DNA of 64,000 bases. Origin: Burkholderiaceae bacterium. GTDB lineage: Bacteria; Pseudomonadota; Gammaproteobacteria; Burkholderiales; Burkholderiaceae_C. The notes below the pieces were generated by a model. It was not told where the DNA came from. It made no database searches and saw only the letters and a list, made by a program, of their open reading frames with translations. Every line of letters begins with the position of its first letter. Position 1 is the first letter of the stretch. Below are positions 56,172-64,000 of the stretch, in pieces. The position numbers and the translations under genes were made by a program. Where the stretch lies: NCBI GenBank assembly GCA_030695205.1, contig JAUYTN010000019.1, positions 51,869 to 115,868 on the forward strand, written 5' to 3'.

Positions 56172-56841
56172 CGCCCTGCGCTCCCCGCAGGGGATGCCTA
56201 CCCACCCGGGCCCACGCCGCCATGTGCGGCCCTGGTGGCACGTGCTGGAGCGCCTGAGCATCTACATGCCAGCGTTGCTCATGGCGTTGCTGGCACTGGG
56301 TTCCTACTGGCTGCTGCGCGCCACACCCGCAGCGCCCAAGCCTGAACCCGAGCGCACGGTTGGCCACCTGCCCAGCGACGTGATGCGGGGCTTTGCCATC
56401 CGAACATTCGGTGCCCAGGGGCAGTTGCGCGCTGAGGTGCGTGGGACCGAGGCCAGGCGGTTTGCCGACGATGGCAGCATGGAGATGGACCGTGCACGCA
56501 TCCGCTCATTCAGCGACGCTGGCGTGCTGACCACCGCAGAGGCCGACCTGGTCTGGACCGATGCGGCCCACGAGCACTACGTTTTGCAAGGAAATGCTCT
56601 GGTGGTGCGCCATGGCGCACAGCTGCCGGGTGCCCCGGCGCTGGAGCGGATAGAGTTCCATGGCGATCACCTGAGCATCTGGTCCGATGACCGCCGGGTG
56701 GTCTCCGAGCAACCTGTGCTGCTGGTGCGGGGGGGGCACCGCATCACCGCGCAGAGCCTGGACTGGTCGGAGCAGTCGCGCGTCGCGCAGCTCACCGGGC
56801 GGGTGCGGGCCCACCTGGCGGCGCAGCCCGCGGCGCGTTGA
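56155..56841 (+). CDS. lptC: LPS export ABC transporter periplasmic protein
   Basis: This 228-residue bitopic protein has one N-terminal membrane span near residues 38-58 (IYMPALLMALLALGSYWLLR) and a periplasmic beta-jellyroll (GFAIRTFGAQGQLRAEVRG; DDGSMEMDRARIRSF). It passes lipopolysaccharide from LptBFG to LptA. I start at ATG 56155, overlapping kdsC by 17 bases. In related betaproteobacteria lptA and lptB usually follow directly. Here a cytochrome gene follows instead, so the rest of the pathway must lie elsewhere. Confidence 0.85.
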   Translation: MSTLPDALRSPQGMPTHPGPRRHVRPWWHVLERLSIYMPALLMALLALGSYWLLRATPAAPKPEPERTVGHLPSDVMRGFAIRTFGAQGQLRAEVRGTEARRFADDGSMEMDRARIRSFSDAGVLTTAEADLVWTDAAHEHYVLQGNALVVRHGAQLPGAPALERIEFHGDHLSIWSDDRRVVSEQPVLLVRGGHRITAQSLDWSEQSRVAQLTGRVRAHLAAQPAAR

Positions 56842-56912
56842 GTTTGCCCGCACGCAAGACCGGCGTGCCACCCGCCAGGAGCGTGTACATTCTCGGCGCA
56901 GGAGAAAAAGCC

Positions 56913-57245
56913 ATGAAACAGACTGTTCTCTCAACCAACCTCCGCACTGGCGCCTTGCTGGTGTTCGGCCTGCTGGTGTCGCTCGGTGCCTTGGCACAGG
57001 CCAGGGAGCCATCGCCGCTGCAGGTCAGCATATGGGCTTCGAGCTGCATGGCCTGCCATGGGCCGGAAGGCCGTGCCGAAGGCACGGGCCTGACCATTGG
57101 TGGCCGCCCTGCCGATGATTTGCTCGGCAAACTCATGGCCTACAAAAGCGGTAAGTTGACCGCCACCATCATGCACCAGCACGCCAAGGGCTACAGCGAC
57201 AACGAGTTGCGGCTGATTGCCAACTATTTCTCCACCCTGAAGTGA
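56913..57245 (+). CDS. Monohaem cytochrome c subunit of a sulfide dehydrogenase
   Basis: This 110-residue exported cytochrome has a signal peptide (LLVFGLLVSLGALAQA) and a haem motif SCMACHGPEG. The axial methionine is probably in LGKLMAYKSG. It lies five bases before the flavoprotein gene and matches the small haem subunit (FccA/SoxE type) of flavocytochrome c. It would pass electrons from the flavoprotein to the respiratory chain. The start ATG 56913 follows AGGAGAAA. Confidence 0.88.
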   Translation: MKQTVLSTNLRTGALLVFGLLVSLGALAQAREPSPLQVSIWASSCMACHGPEGRAEGTGLTIGGRPADDLLGKLMAYKSGKLTATIMHQHAKGYSDNELRLIANYFSTLK

Positions 57246-57249
57246 GGTC

Positions 57250-58527
57250 ATGACCATGATCGCCATGACGAACCGTCGCCAGTTCTTGCAGGCAGGGGTC
57301 GCCAGCGCAGTGGCTGTGGCTGCCCCCCATGTCGGTGCCCAGACAGGCCCTCGGGTCGTGATTGTGGGTGGCGGGTTTGGTGGAGCCACCGCCGCACGCT
57401 ACCTCAGGCGCTTGAGCCCTTCGGTACAGATCACACTGATTGAACCCAACAGCGAGTTCATCATGTGTCCCATGAGCAACCGGGTCATACACGGCGGACT
57501 CAGCCTGAAGGACATCTCCCGACCCTACGCCGGGTTTGTGGAGCGCCATGGCATGCGCTGGGTCAAGGCCATGGCCGATGACATCGACACGGCCAAGCGG
57601 GAGGTGCGCGCCGGTGGCGAGAAAATTGCCTACGACCGCCTGATCGTGGCCCCGGGTGTGGACTATGTGTACGACGGCATCGAGGGGCTCAAAACCGCCC
57701 AGCAGCAAGCCAGGGTGCCCCATGCCTGGAAAGCGGGCGAGCAAACCCTGCAGCTGCGCAACATGCTGGTCAGCATGCCCGAAGATGGAGTGGTGGCCAT
57801 GCACATTCCCAAGGTGCCTTACCGCTGTCCACCAGGGCCGTATGAGCGGGCCAGCCTGATTGCCCACTACCTGCGGCAACGAAAGCCCAAAGCCAAGCTG
57901 CTGGTGTTCGACGCCAACCCGGAGATTCAAGCCAAAAAGGGCTTGTTTGAGACCGCCTGGAAAAGCCGCTACGACGGCATGCTGGAGTACGTGCCCAATG
58001 CCGATCTCAAAGCGGTTGACACAGCCACGGGCACACTGGAGTTCGATGTCCAGGGTAAGGTCAAGGCCCATGTGATCAACGTCATTCCACCCCAGCGCGC
58101 CGGGGCAGTGGCGCGCCAGGCTGGGTTGGCCAACGTCGGTGGCCGCTGGTGCGGCGTGGACTTTCTCAGCTACGAGTCCACCGCCGCCAAAGACGTCTAT
58201 GTGCTGGGCGACTCCATCGCAGGCTCGCCCGGCATGCCCAAATCCGGACACATGGCAAACCAGGAGGGCAAGGTGTGCGCGGGTGCCATTGCGTCCCAGG
58301 TGCTGGGGGTTGAGATGCCCCAGGAGCCCATCATTGCCAACACCTGCTACAGCTTTGTTTCCCAAACCGAGGTGATTCATGTGGCGGCGGTGTACCGCTA
58401 TGACCGCGACCAGAAAATCATGGTCCCTGCGCCGGGCTCCGGTGGGGTGTCCAGTCAGGCGAACTCGGTCGAAGGCATCTACGCCATGGCCTGGGCCACC
58501 AACATCATGAACGACACCCTCGGATGA
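57250..58527 (+). CDS. fccB: Flavocytochrome c sulfide dehydrogenase, flavoprotein subunit
   Basis: This 425-residue FAD-dependent sulfide dehydrogenase (FccB/SoxF type) oxidises sulfide in the periplasm. A twin-arginine-like signal (NRRQFLQAGVASAVAVAAP) starts the protein, and the FAD motif VVIVGGGFGGATAARYLRR follows. The two redox cysteines expected near residues 161 and 337 of the family are in VPYRCPPGPYERA and IIANTCYSFV. The cytochrome partner is directly upstream. Together they suggest the organism uses reduced sulfur as an electron donor or detoxifies sulfide. The start ATG 57250 was chosen because it keeps the signal whole. Confidence 0.9.
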   Translation: MTMIAMTNRRQFLQAGVASAVAVAAPHVGAQTGPRVVIVGGGFGGATAARYLRRLSPSVQITLIEPNSEFIMCPMSNRVIHGGLSLKDISRPYAGFVERHGMRWVKAMADDIDTAKREVRAGGEKIAYDRLIVAPGVDYVYDGIEGLKTAQQQARVPHAWKAGEQTLQLRNMLVSMPEDGVVAMHIPKVPYRCPPGPYERASLIAHYLRQRKPKAKLLVFDANPEIQAKKGLFETAWKSRYDGMLEYVPNADLKAVDTATGTLEFDVQGKVKAHVINVIPPQRAGAVARQAGLANVGGRWCGVDFLSYESTAAKDVYVLGDSIAGSPGMPKSGHMANQEGKVCAGAIASQVLGVEMPQEPIIANTCYSFVSQTEVIHVAAVYRYDRDQKIMVPAPGSGGVSSQANSVEGIYAMAWATNIMNDTLG

Positions 58528-58629
58528 TGGGCGCCGATTGTTTACCCAGGTGTCTGGGGTGTTCGGACCTCTTCGAGTGGCGGCGGTCGGGTGTGCAATG
58601 GGCATCGGCCCCGCGGCAGGGATGTGGCC

Positions 58630-59607
58630 ATGGTTGATGTGGTGGTGCTGTTTTTTGTGCTGGGGGTGTTCGCCCGGCTCGTCAAAAGCGATTTGCGCTT
58701 GCCCGAGCCGCTGTATGAAACCCTGTCCATTTACCTGCTGATTGCCATCGGGCTCAAGGGTGGGGTCGAGTTGCACCGCCTGCCCCTGGCCGAACTCATG
58801 CCCCAGATGGTGGGCAGCATGGCACTGGGCTTTGCCATCCCGTTTGTGCTCACGCCTGTGCTGCGCGGGCTGGGGCTCAGCCGGGTGGACAGTGCGGCCA
58901 TGGCTGCGCACTATGGTTCGGTCAGTGTGGTCACGTTTGCGGTGGCCAGTGCCTACCTGGTGAAGCATGGGGTGGAGGTCGAGGCCCATGCCGCCCTGTG
59001 GGTGGCGCTCATGGAGGCCCCCGGCATCGTCGCCGGTATCTTGCTGGCGCGCTTGGGTGGTTCGGCCGCCGCGGGTGGTTCGCCGGGCTCGGCCTTCAGT
59101 GGGCTCGCCCGTGTGGACTGGCGCGCGCTGGGGCACGACGTGTTTCTGGGGAAGTCGGTGCTGCTGCTGGTGGGTGGTTTGCTCATTGGGGCTCTGGTCG
59201 GTGAGGCTGGAGTGGCCCCGATTGCGCCGGTGTTTGTGGCGCCGTTCAAAGGGGTGCTTGCGCTGTTCTTGCTGGAGCTTGGGCTGGTCGCTGGAGGGCG
59301 CTTGGGTGAGCTGAGGCGCTACGGGCTGAGAATCGTGGGGTTTGCGGTGGTCGCCCCGGTCTGCCTGGCCCTGTTCGGTGCGGTGGCTGGACAACTCATG
59401 GGTCTGAGCCTGGGTGGTGTGGCGGTCATGGCCACACTGGCGGCCAGTGCCAGCTACATTGCAGCCCCCACCGCCATGCGCATGGCCGTTCCGGAGGCCA
59501 ATGCCGCTTTGTCCATCACCGCCGCCTTGGGGGTGACATTTCCGTTCAATATTCTGTTCGGTGTCCCGCTGTACCTTGAAATGGCCCGCTGGATCTCCAG
59601 CCGCTGA
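58630..59607 (+). CDS. sbtA: SbtA-type sodium-dependent bicarbonate transporter
   Basis: This 325-residue inner-membrane protein has about ten hydrophobic spans. The pattern fits SbtA (DUF897): LLIAIGLKGGVELHRLPLAE near 45, YGSVSVVTFAVASAYL in the first half and MATLAASASYIAAPTAMRM in the second half. SbtA imports bicarbonate with sodium. An N-terminal extension exists in the open frame; ATG 58630 is preferred because AGGGA lies at the right distance. It is followed by a PII-like gene, its usual regulator. Confidence 0.85.
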   Translation: MVDVVVLFFVLGVFARLVKSDLRLPEPLYETLSIYLLIAIGLKGGVELHRLPLAELMPQMVGSMALGFAIPFVLTPVLRGLGLSRVDSAAMAAHYGSVSVVTFAVASAYLVKHGVEVEAHAALWVALMEAPGIVAGILLARLGGSAAAGGSPGSAFSGLARVDWRALGHDVFLGKSVLLLVGGLLIGALVGEAGVAPIAPVFVAPFKGVLALFLLELGLVAGGRLGELRRYGLRIVGFAVVAPVCLALFGAVAGQLMGLSLGGVAVMATLAASASYIAAPTAMRMAVPEANAALSITAALGVTFPFNILFGVPLYLEMARWISSR

Positions 59608-59697
59608 TCGTCCGTGTCAGCTCCGGAACTTGCCCGACTGCAGAACGACACACCACAGTTCGTCCGCCAACCCAACCCAACCGGTCAAGCTTTGCCC

Positions 59698-60051
59698 ATG
59701 AACCCAACCGACACTTCAGACCCCAGACCGATCGCCGCGCAGGCGGGATTGCCAACCCATGCCAAGACCATGTTGATGCTCATCACCGAGGCCACGCTGG
59801 AGCGTCGCCTGGTGGCCGATGTGCAGCGCTTGGGTGCGCTGGGGTATACCGTCAGCGATGTGCGCGGGGGTGGACAGTTTGGGGTGAGAGAGGGGTTGTG
59901 GGAGGCCGATCGATCGATCGAGCTCAAGGTCGTTTGTGATGCCGACGTGGCGCAACGCATCGCGGCCTATGTGTGCGAACAGTATGCGCCGCACTACGGC
60001 TTGAGCCTGTTCATGGTGGATGTTGCGGTCCTGCGACCCCACAAGTACTGA
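59698..60051 (+). CDS. sbtB: SbtB-type PII-like regulator
   Basis: This 117-residue PII-like protein has the ferredoxin-like PII fold: TMLMLITEATLERRLVADVQ, GYTVSDVRGGGQFGVREG and HYGLSLFMVDVAVL. Its place immediately after sbtA fits SbtB, which binds adenyl nucleotides and cAMP and gates SbtA. Cyanobacterial SbtB often has a C-terminal cysteine-rich redox loop; this protein ends PHKY and lacks it. ATG 59698 was chosen over an upstream start with no PII sequence. Confidence 0.85.
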   Translation: MNPTDTSDPRPIAAQAGLPTHAKTMLMLITEATLERRLVADVQRLGALGYTVSDVRGGGQFGVREGLWEADRSIELKVVCDADVAQRIAAYVCEQYAPHYGLSLFMVDVAVLRPHKY

Positions 60052-60099
60052 CGTTGAAGCACTGGGGGGTTTGCCCGACACACACCCTTGCACCAACAA

Positions 60100-60127
60100 A
60101 AAACCCCTGCGGTTGGGCAGGGGTTTT
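60100..60127. terminator. Bidirectional intrinsic terminator
   Basis: Perfect 11-base arms AAAACCCCTGC and GCAGGGGTTTT, with a six-base loop, give a strong hairpin with A-run on one side and T-run on the other. It can end transcription of both sbtB (rightward) and the RRM gene (leftward). Confidence 0.85.
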
Positions 60128-60148
60128 TGGGGAGCCGAAGCTCAGGGA

Positions 60149-60556
60149 TCAGTAGCCGCCGCGGCCACCGCCGCCGCCGCCGTCACGGCGACCGCCGCCG
60201 CCGTAGGGGCTGCGGAAACCGCCTTCGCCACCACCACCGCCGCCGCCAAAGCCACCTTCACGGCGGCCACCGCCGAAGCCGCCACCGCCGGTGCGGGGTG
60301 GGCGAGCTTCCATGGGGCGCGCTTCGTTGACCACGAGGCTGCGACCACCCAGGGATTGGCCGTTCATGCCTGCGATGGCTTGCTGTGCTTCTGCATCGCT
60401 GCCCATTTCGACAAAACCAAAGCCTTTGGAGCGACCGGTGTCGCGCTCCATCATGACTTTGGCGCTGCTGACATTGCCAAATGCGCCAAAAGACTGCTGC
60501 AGGTCTTCGTCGCGAACGGTGTACGGCAGGTTGCCGACGTAAAGTTTGTTGCCCAT
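60149..60556 (-). CDS. Glycine-rich RRM RNA-binding protein
   Basis: This 135-residue protein has one RNA recognition motif at about residues 1-80. RNP2 is KLYVGNLPY and RNP1 is KGFGFVEM. A glycine/arginine-rich tail (GGGGFGGGRREGGFGGG) follows. Such proteins are often cold-induced RNA chaperones in proteobacteria and cyanobacteria. The tail's simple repeats make its length variable between strains. I start at ATG 60556 (MGNKLYVGNL), with TAGGAG upstream. Confidence 0.93.
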   Translation of the reverse strand: MGNKLYVGNLPYTVRDEDLQQSFGAFGNVSSAKVMMERDTGRSKGFGFVEMGSDAEAQQAIAGMNGQSLGGRSLVVNEARPMEARPPRTGGGGFGGGRREGGFGGGGGGGEGGFRSPYGGGGRRDGGGGGGRGGY

Positions 60557-60928
60557 GAAGGGACTCCTAAAAACACACTGATAAAGAAAGCGATGGAGCC
60601 CCGATAGCACAAAAAACCTGTAGCACGCGAAACCGACCGATCACCTGTCATGCCTTTGTTGATGCACAAAGGCGCATTCATTATGCGCGCATTAACCCCG
60701 TTGTGGATGTTTTTTGAAATCGGTGCTTCATCCGTGCCCCGGGCGCTGCAGATTAACAACACGGCAGGAGGGTGCCGAGCGCGGAGGGCGCGCTCCTGTG
60801 TGGGCAAAGCAGCGGCATATACTTTGCGCCAGCGCCGATTTGTCTCCAGCTTGCGGGCGCTTACAAAAAATGCCGCTAAAGAACCCTTGCCGATGGCAGG
60901 CGGCGCACGTGTACCAACAACGCCAGTG
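60557..60928. other. Divergent intergenic region between the RRM gene and metX
   Basis: The 372-base gap has a small inverted repeat GCGCAT-N5-ATGCGC near 60672-60688, a TATACT hexamer at 60818-60823 that could be a -10 for metX, and a TAGGAG site for the RRM gene. A long open frame runs through it in the metX frame, but its first 93 codons are not MetX-like. I looked for a SAM or SAH riboswitch ahead of metX and found none. The long RRM leader could be a cold-responsive 5' UTR, as in related genes. Confidence 0.45.
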
Positions 60929-62140
60929 ATGGAAGAGCCCGCCACCGTGATTGCAGTCCCTCGCACCCACCGATTTTCTGAGCCGTTGCCGCTGCAAAGC
61001 GGCGAGACGCTGCCCGAGTACGAGCTGGTGTACGAAACCTATGGCTCGCTCAATGCCGAGCGCAGCAACGCGGTGCTCATTTGCCATGCGCTGAATGCTT
61101 CGCACCATGTGGCAGGGCTTCATGCCGACGAGCACGGACGCCCATTGCCCCGCAGTGAAGGCTGGTGGGACAACATGATTGGCCCCGGCAAGCCGGTGGA
61201 CACCGATGAGTTCTTCGTCATCGGTGTGAACAACCTCGGCTCGTGTTTCGGCTCTTCTGGCCCTACCCACCGTCACCCCCGCACCGGCGAGCTCTGGGGG
61301 GCCGACTTTCCGGTGGTGACGGTCGAGGACTGGGTCAATGCCCAAGCGCGGCTGCTGGATGTGCTGGGCATCGAGCAGCTGGCGGCCGTCATGGGCGGCA
61401 GCCTGGGGGGCATGCAGACCCTGAGCTGGACCTTGCAGCACCCGCAGCGGGTGCGCCATGCGGTGGTGGTGGCCAGCGCGCCCAATCTGACGGCCGAAAA
61501 CATCGCGTTCAACGAAGTGGCGCGCCGGGCCATCGTCACGGACCCGGACTTCCATGGGGGCCACTACGCCCGCCATGGGGTGATTCCGCGCCGGGGTTTG
61601 CGCATCGCCCGCATGATTGGGCACATCACCTACCTGAGCGACGATGTCATGAATGCCAAGTTCGGGCGGCGCCTCAAGCCCCTGGGCGATGCGGCCAGGC
61701 AGGGTGACGTCGAGGCCGTCGAGCGGCTGGCGTACCGCTACACCACCCAGGATGTGGAGTTTCAAATCGAGAGCTACCTGCGCCACCAGGGCGACAAGTT
61801 CAGCGAATACTTCGATGCCAACACCTATCTGCTGATCACGCGGGCGTTGGACTATTTTGACCCTGCCCGTGCCCATGGTGGGGAGCTGTCGCGCGCGTTG
61901 TCGGCTGCCAAGGCCGACTTCCTGGTCATCAGCTTCACCACCGACTGGCGGTTCTCGCCGGCCCGCAGCCGCGAGCTGGTTCGCGGGCTGTTGCACAACC
62001 GGCGCAGGGTGAGCTACGCGGAAATCGACGCGCCCCACGGACACGATGCATTCTTGTTGGATGACCCGCGCTACATGGCGGCCGTGCGGGCCTATTTTGA
62101 GCAATCGGTGCGCGCGACTGCACCCAGGGAGGCCGCATGA
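60929..62140 (+). CDS. metX: Homoserine O-acyltransferase (MetX)
   Basis: This is a 403-residue alpha/beta-hydrolase-fold acyltransferase of methionine biosynthesis. The substrate may be acetyl- or succinyl-CoA. The nucleophile serine is in [15 protein letters not shown]; the acid and histidine are in [12 protein letters not shown] and [28 protein letters not shown] ([16 protein letters not shown]) and [17 protein letters not shown] are also conserved. Another ATG lies at 60893 ([10 protein letters not shown]), 12 codons upstream; I prefer 60929 by length but am not certain. The stop overlaps metW by four bases. Confidence 0.93.
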   Translation: MEEPATVIAVPRTHRFSEPLPLQSGETLPEYELVYETYGSLNAERSNAVLICHALNASHHVAGLHADEHGRPLPRSEGWWDNMIGPGKPVDTDEFFVIGVNNLGSCFGSSGPTHRHPRTGELWGADFPVVTVEDWVNAQARLLDVLGIEQLAAVMGGSLGGMQTLSWTLQHPQRVRHAVVVASAPNLTAENIAFNEVARRAIVTDPDFHGGHYARHGVIPRRGLRIARMIGHITYLSDDVMNAKFGRRLKPLGDAARQGDVEAVERLAYRYTTQDVEFQIESYLRHQGDKFSEYFDANTYLLITRALDYFDPARAHGGELSRALSAAKADFLVISFTTDWRFSPARSRELVRGLLHNRRRVSYAEIDAPHGHDAFLLDDPRYMAAVRAYFEQSVRATAPREAA

Positions 62141-62718
62141 GCGATCTGGCGCTGATCCATTCCATTGCCCGACTGGTCCCCGAGGGCTCCAGGGTGTTGG
62201 ATCTGGGCTGTGGCAACGGCGAGTTGCTCGACCACCTCATGCGCCAGCGGGACTGCACGGGTTATGGGGTGGAAATTGACGACGCCAAGGTACACGCCTG
62301 CCTGGCACGTGGCGTCCATGTGCTGCAGCTCAATTTGGAAGACGGGCTGAGCATGTTTGACGACCAGAGCTTTGATGTGGTGCTGCAAATTGACACCCTG
62401 CAGCACCTGCGCAATGCCCAGACCATGCTGCTGGAGACCGCTCGCGTGGGGCGCCTGGGAGTGGTCGCCTTTCCCAACTTTGCCCACTGGCCCAACCGCC
62501 TGAGTGTGCTGCAGGGGCGCATGCCTGTGACCCGGCGCTTGCCATACCAGTGGTACGACACCCCCAACATCCGCGTGGGCACCTACGCGGACTTTGAGGT
62601 GCTGGCGCGGCGCAACGGGCTGAGCATCCAGGACAGTTTTGGCTTGCAAGACGGTCGGGAGGTGCGTCTGTTTCCCAACCTGATGGCCAGCACAGCCGTT
62701 TTCAGGTTCTCTTGCTGA
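62137..62718 (+). CDS. metW: Methionine biosynthesis protein MetW
   Basis: This 193-residue protein of the class I methyltransferase fold has the SAM-binding motif [16 protein letters not shown] near 24-39. It continues with [20 protein letters not shown] and [19 protein letters not shown], typical of MetW. It works with MetX in homoserine acylation, and its own catalytic activity is debated. The ATG overlaps the metX stop as ATGA, so the pair is co-translated. Confidence 0.94.
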   Translation: MSDLALIHSIARLVPEGSRVLDLGCGNGELLDHLMRQRDCTGYGVEIDDAKVHACLARGVHVLQLNLEDGLSMFDDQSFDVVLQIDTLQHLRNAQTMLLETARVGRLGVVAFPNFAHWPNRLSVLQGRMPVTRRLPYQWYDTPNIRVGTYADFEVLARRNGLSIQDSFGLQDGREVRLFPNLMASTAVFRFSC

Positions 62719-62836
62719 ATATCAACACACGGGCGCTGGACGCGTGAGGTTGACGCTGGCTGTGGTGCCGGACTGAGGTAGATTGGTGGCGTTGTACTGA
62801 TCGCGCGTGTGGTTTTGAATATTGGAGGTTGAATCC

Positions 62837-64000
62837 ATGGTTAATTTTTCTCGGTTTGGCACACGGCTGCTGTCTGTGTTCGCGGTCAATCTGCTGGGCT
62901 TTGGCCTGGTGGGTTTCCTGGTGTGGGTGGCGGTGGAGGGTGTGCAGCAAGAGGGCCGCAACATCCGGGACTATCGGGTGGCCCAGGTCGAGCGGATGGC
63001 CGACATGCGCCAGGAGCTGACTTACATGCAGGTTCTGTCGGCGCGCATGATGGCGGCCACCACGCCTGAGCAGGCGTCTGCCCTGGTGGGTGACCTGCAG
63101 CAGGGCTACAGCCGACTGGATGCCAGCCTGGCTGAGTTTGCGCGCTACTCCAGCACCGACGAGGGCAAGCGCCAGGTGGCAGATTTGCAGCGCAGCATGG
63201 TGCCCTACCGGGCGGCGGTGGATGGCTTTTTGGCCGCTGTTCGGTCTGGAGACATGGAGCTGGCGGTCACCAGTCTGGAGCGCGACGTTCGCCCTGCACG
63301 TGAGCCACTGGTGAAGCTGTTGGCCGACACCGGCAGCCGCCAGAAGCAAGTGCTCAACGACCGCCTGACGGTGATGGAGGCCGATTTGCACACCTTGCAG
63401 CTGCAGCTGCTGGGCATGCTGGTGGCAGTGGCGGTGGTGTCCGTGCTGGCGTCGGGCTGGCTCATGGCGCGGCTCAGGAGCCGGGTCAATGAAGCCACCG
63501 TCGTTGCCGAGCGGATTGCCAACAGCGATTTGGCGAAACCTGTGGCCGTGACCGGTGACGACGAGTTCACTGGCCTGCTGCGGCAAATGGCGAGCATGCG
63601 CGACGCCTTGCACAAGGTGGTGTTGACGGTGCGCCAGTCCAGCGAGGGCATAGGCCTGGCCAGCTCCGAGGTGGCGGCCGGCAACCAGGATTTGTCCAGC
63701 CGCACCGAAAGCACCGCCAGCAACCTGGAGCAGACGGCCAGCAGCATGGAGCAAATCACCGCGACGGTGCAGCAAAGCGCCGATGCGGCCCGCCAGGCCA
63801 ACCAGCTGGCCAGCACCGCCACCGCCGTGGCGGTACGCGGGGGCGAGGTGGTGGGGCAGGTGGTGTCCACCATGCAAGACATCAACCAGAGCAGCCAGAA
63901 GATTGCCGACATCATTGGGGTGATCGACAGCATTGCCTTCCAGACCAACATCCTGGCGCTGAACGCGGCGGTGGAGGCAGCACGCGCAGGTGAGCAGGGG
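62837..64000 (+). CDS. Methyl-accepting chemotaxis protein, partial
   Basis: The first 388 codons run off the right edge. The protein has an N-terminal membrane span (about 10-30), a periplasmic four-helix-like ligand region, a second span near 190-212 ([20 protein letters not shown]), a HAMP domain (about 213-265) and the start of the signalling domain. The latter includes [20 protein letters not shown] and [20 protein letters not shown]. The signalling hairpin and conserved methylation regions lie partly beyond the window. The start is ATG 62837 after GGAGGTTG. It senses an unknown ligand and steers the flagellar motor through CheA. Confidence 0.93.
   Translation, partial: MVNFSRFGTRLLSVFAVNLLGFGLVGFLVWVAVEGVQQEGRNIRDYRVAQVERMADMRQELTYMQVLSARMMAATTPEQASALVGDLQQGYSRLDASLAEFARYSSTDEGKRQVADLQRSMVPYRAAVDGFLAAVRSGDMELAVTSLERDVRPAREPLVKLLADTGSRQKQVLNDRLTVMEADLHTLQLQLLGMLVAVAVVSVLASGWLMARLRSRVNEATVVAERIANSDLAKPVAVTGDDEFTGLLRQMASMRDALHKVVLTVRQSSEGIGLASSEVAAGNQDLSSRTESTASNLEQTASSMEQITATVQQSADAARQANQLASTATAVAVRGGEVVGQVVSTMQDINQSSQKIADIIGVIDSIAFQTNILALNAAVEAARAGEQG

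Noticed and set aside
60149..60320. Glycine-rich repeat stretch as a CRISPR or microsatellite array
   Set aside because: The repeats are the GGX-codon tail of the RRM protein, in frame with the gene.
60557..60928. SAM or SAH riboswitch upstream of metX
   Set aside because: I found no conserved riboswitch core in the gap.

Overview
The window is high-GC DNA from a betaproteobacterium, most likely a Comamonadaceae member (Burkholderiales; Hydrogenophaga- or Rhodoferax-like, by inference). It contains the chromosomal replication-origin neighbourhood. gyrB, dnaN and dnaA read leftward, and rpmH, rnpA, yidD, yidC and mnmE read rightward, from an intergenic oriC candidate at about 45.29-45.51 kb. 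The metXW pair, a ugpBAECQ operon and a short dispersed repeat whose shape I associate with Comamonadaceae fit this placement. sbtAB, a flavocytochrome-c sulfide dehydrogenase pair and a CoA-disulfide-reductase/rhodanese/TusA/DsrE fusion suggest sulfide use and bicarbonate uptake, so lithoautotrophic or mixotrophic ability is plausible.

Layout. 0-4.7 kb: sulfur-relay fusion protein, a YkgJ protein, a truncated radical SAM gene, a periplasmic glutathione peroxidase and a stand-alone BLUF photoreceptor. 4.8-10.2 kb: an eroded accessory zone with an intact Fic protein and an intact DUF4143 ATPase, beside broken pieces of a second Fic protein, a second DUF4143 ATPase and a DUF3427 helicase, plus a DUF3883 nuclease-like gene and a HIT protein. 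10.3-12.7 kb: a histidine phosphatase and a hipBA module. 12.7-20.9 kb: a compact cassette (divergent LysR regulator, four-gene polyamine/iron-type ABC importer, three-subunit flavin oxidoreductase, RidA), bracketed by a 48-bp exact direct repeat that copies the 3' end of the neighbouring TlpA-like gene. 20.9-26.1 kb: TlpA-like lipoprotein, katG, DUF2007 and HAD genes. 26.4-31.4 kb: ugpBAECQ for glycerophosphodiester uptake and hydrolysis.

31.3-38.8 kb: a complete type I Wadjet anti-plasmid locus (jetA, jetB, jetC, jetD, leftward). jetC is split by a frameshift that lies exactly in a three-copy 5-bp tandem repeat; removing one unit restores a reading frame of about 1190 codons. A small chimeric remnant resembling both ends of an HsdR subunit sits directly upstream of jetA, followed by a ParE-type toxin-antitoxin pair. 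39.8-49.6 kb: the origin-linked housekeeping genes. 49.7-52.5 kb: a MerR regulator with a palindromic long-spacer promoter driving a flavodoxin-fold reductase, a fatty acid hydroxylase-family gene, and apt. 52.5-56.8 kb: a Kef-type antiporter and the kdsD-kdsC-lptC operon. 56.9-60.1 kb: the sulfide dehydrogenase pair and sbtAB. 60.1-64 kb: an RRM protein, metXW, and a chemoreceptor running off the end.

The observation I rate highest is a family of about 50-bp repeats, at least eight copies with one more doubtful. Some lie between genes. One lies in frame inside jetB, one in frame inside mnmE just before the NKxD motif, and one supplies the last codons and the stop codon of jetC. They behave like the in-frame palindromic elements known from Rickettsia. 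I saw no tRNA or rRNA genes, CRISPR arrays, transposases or integrases.
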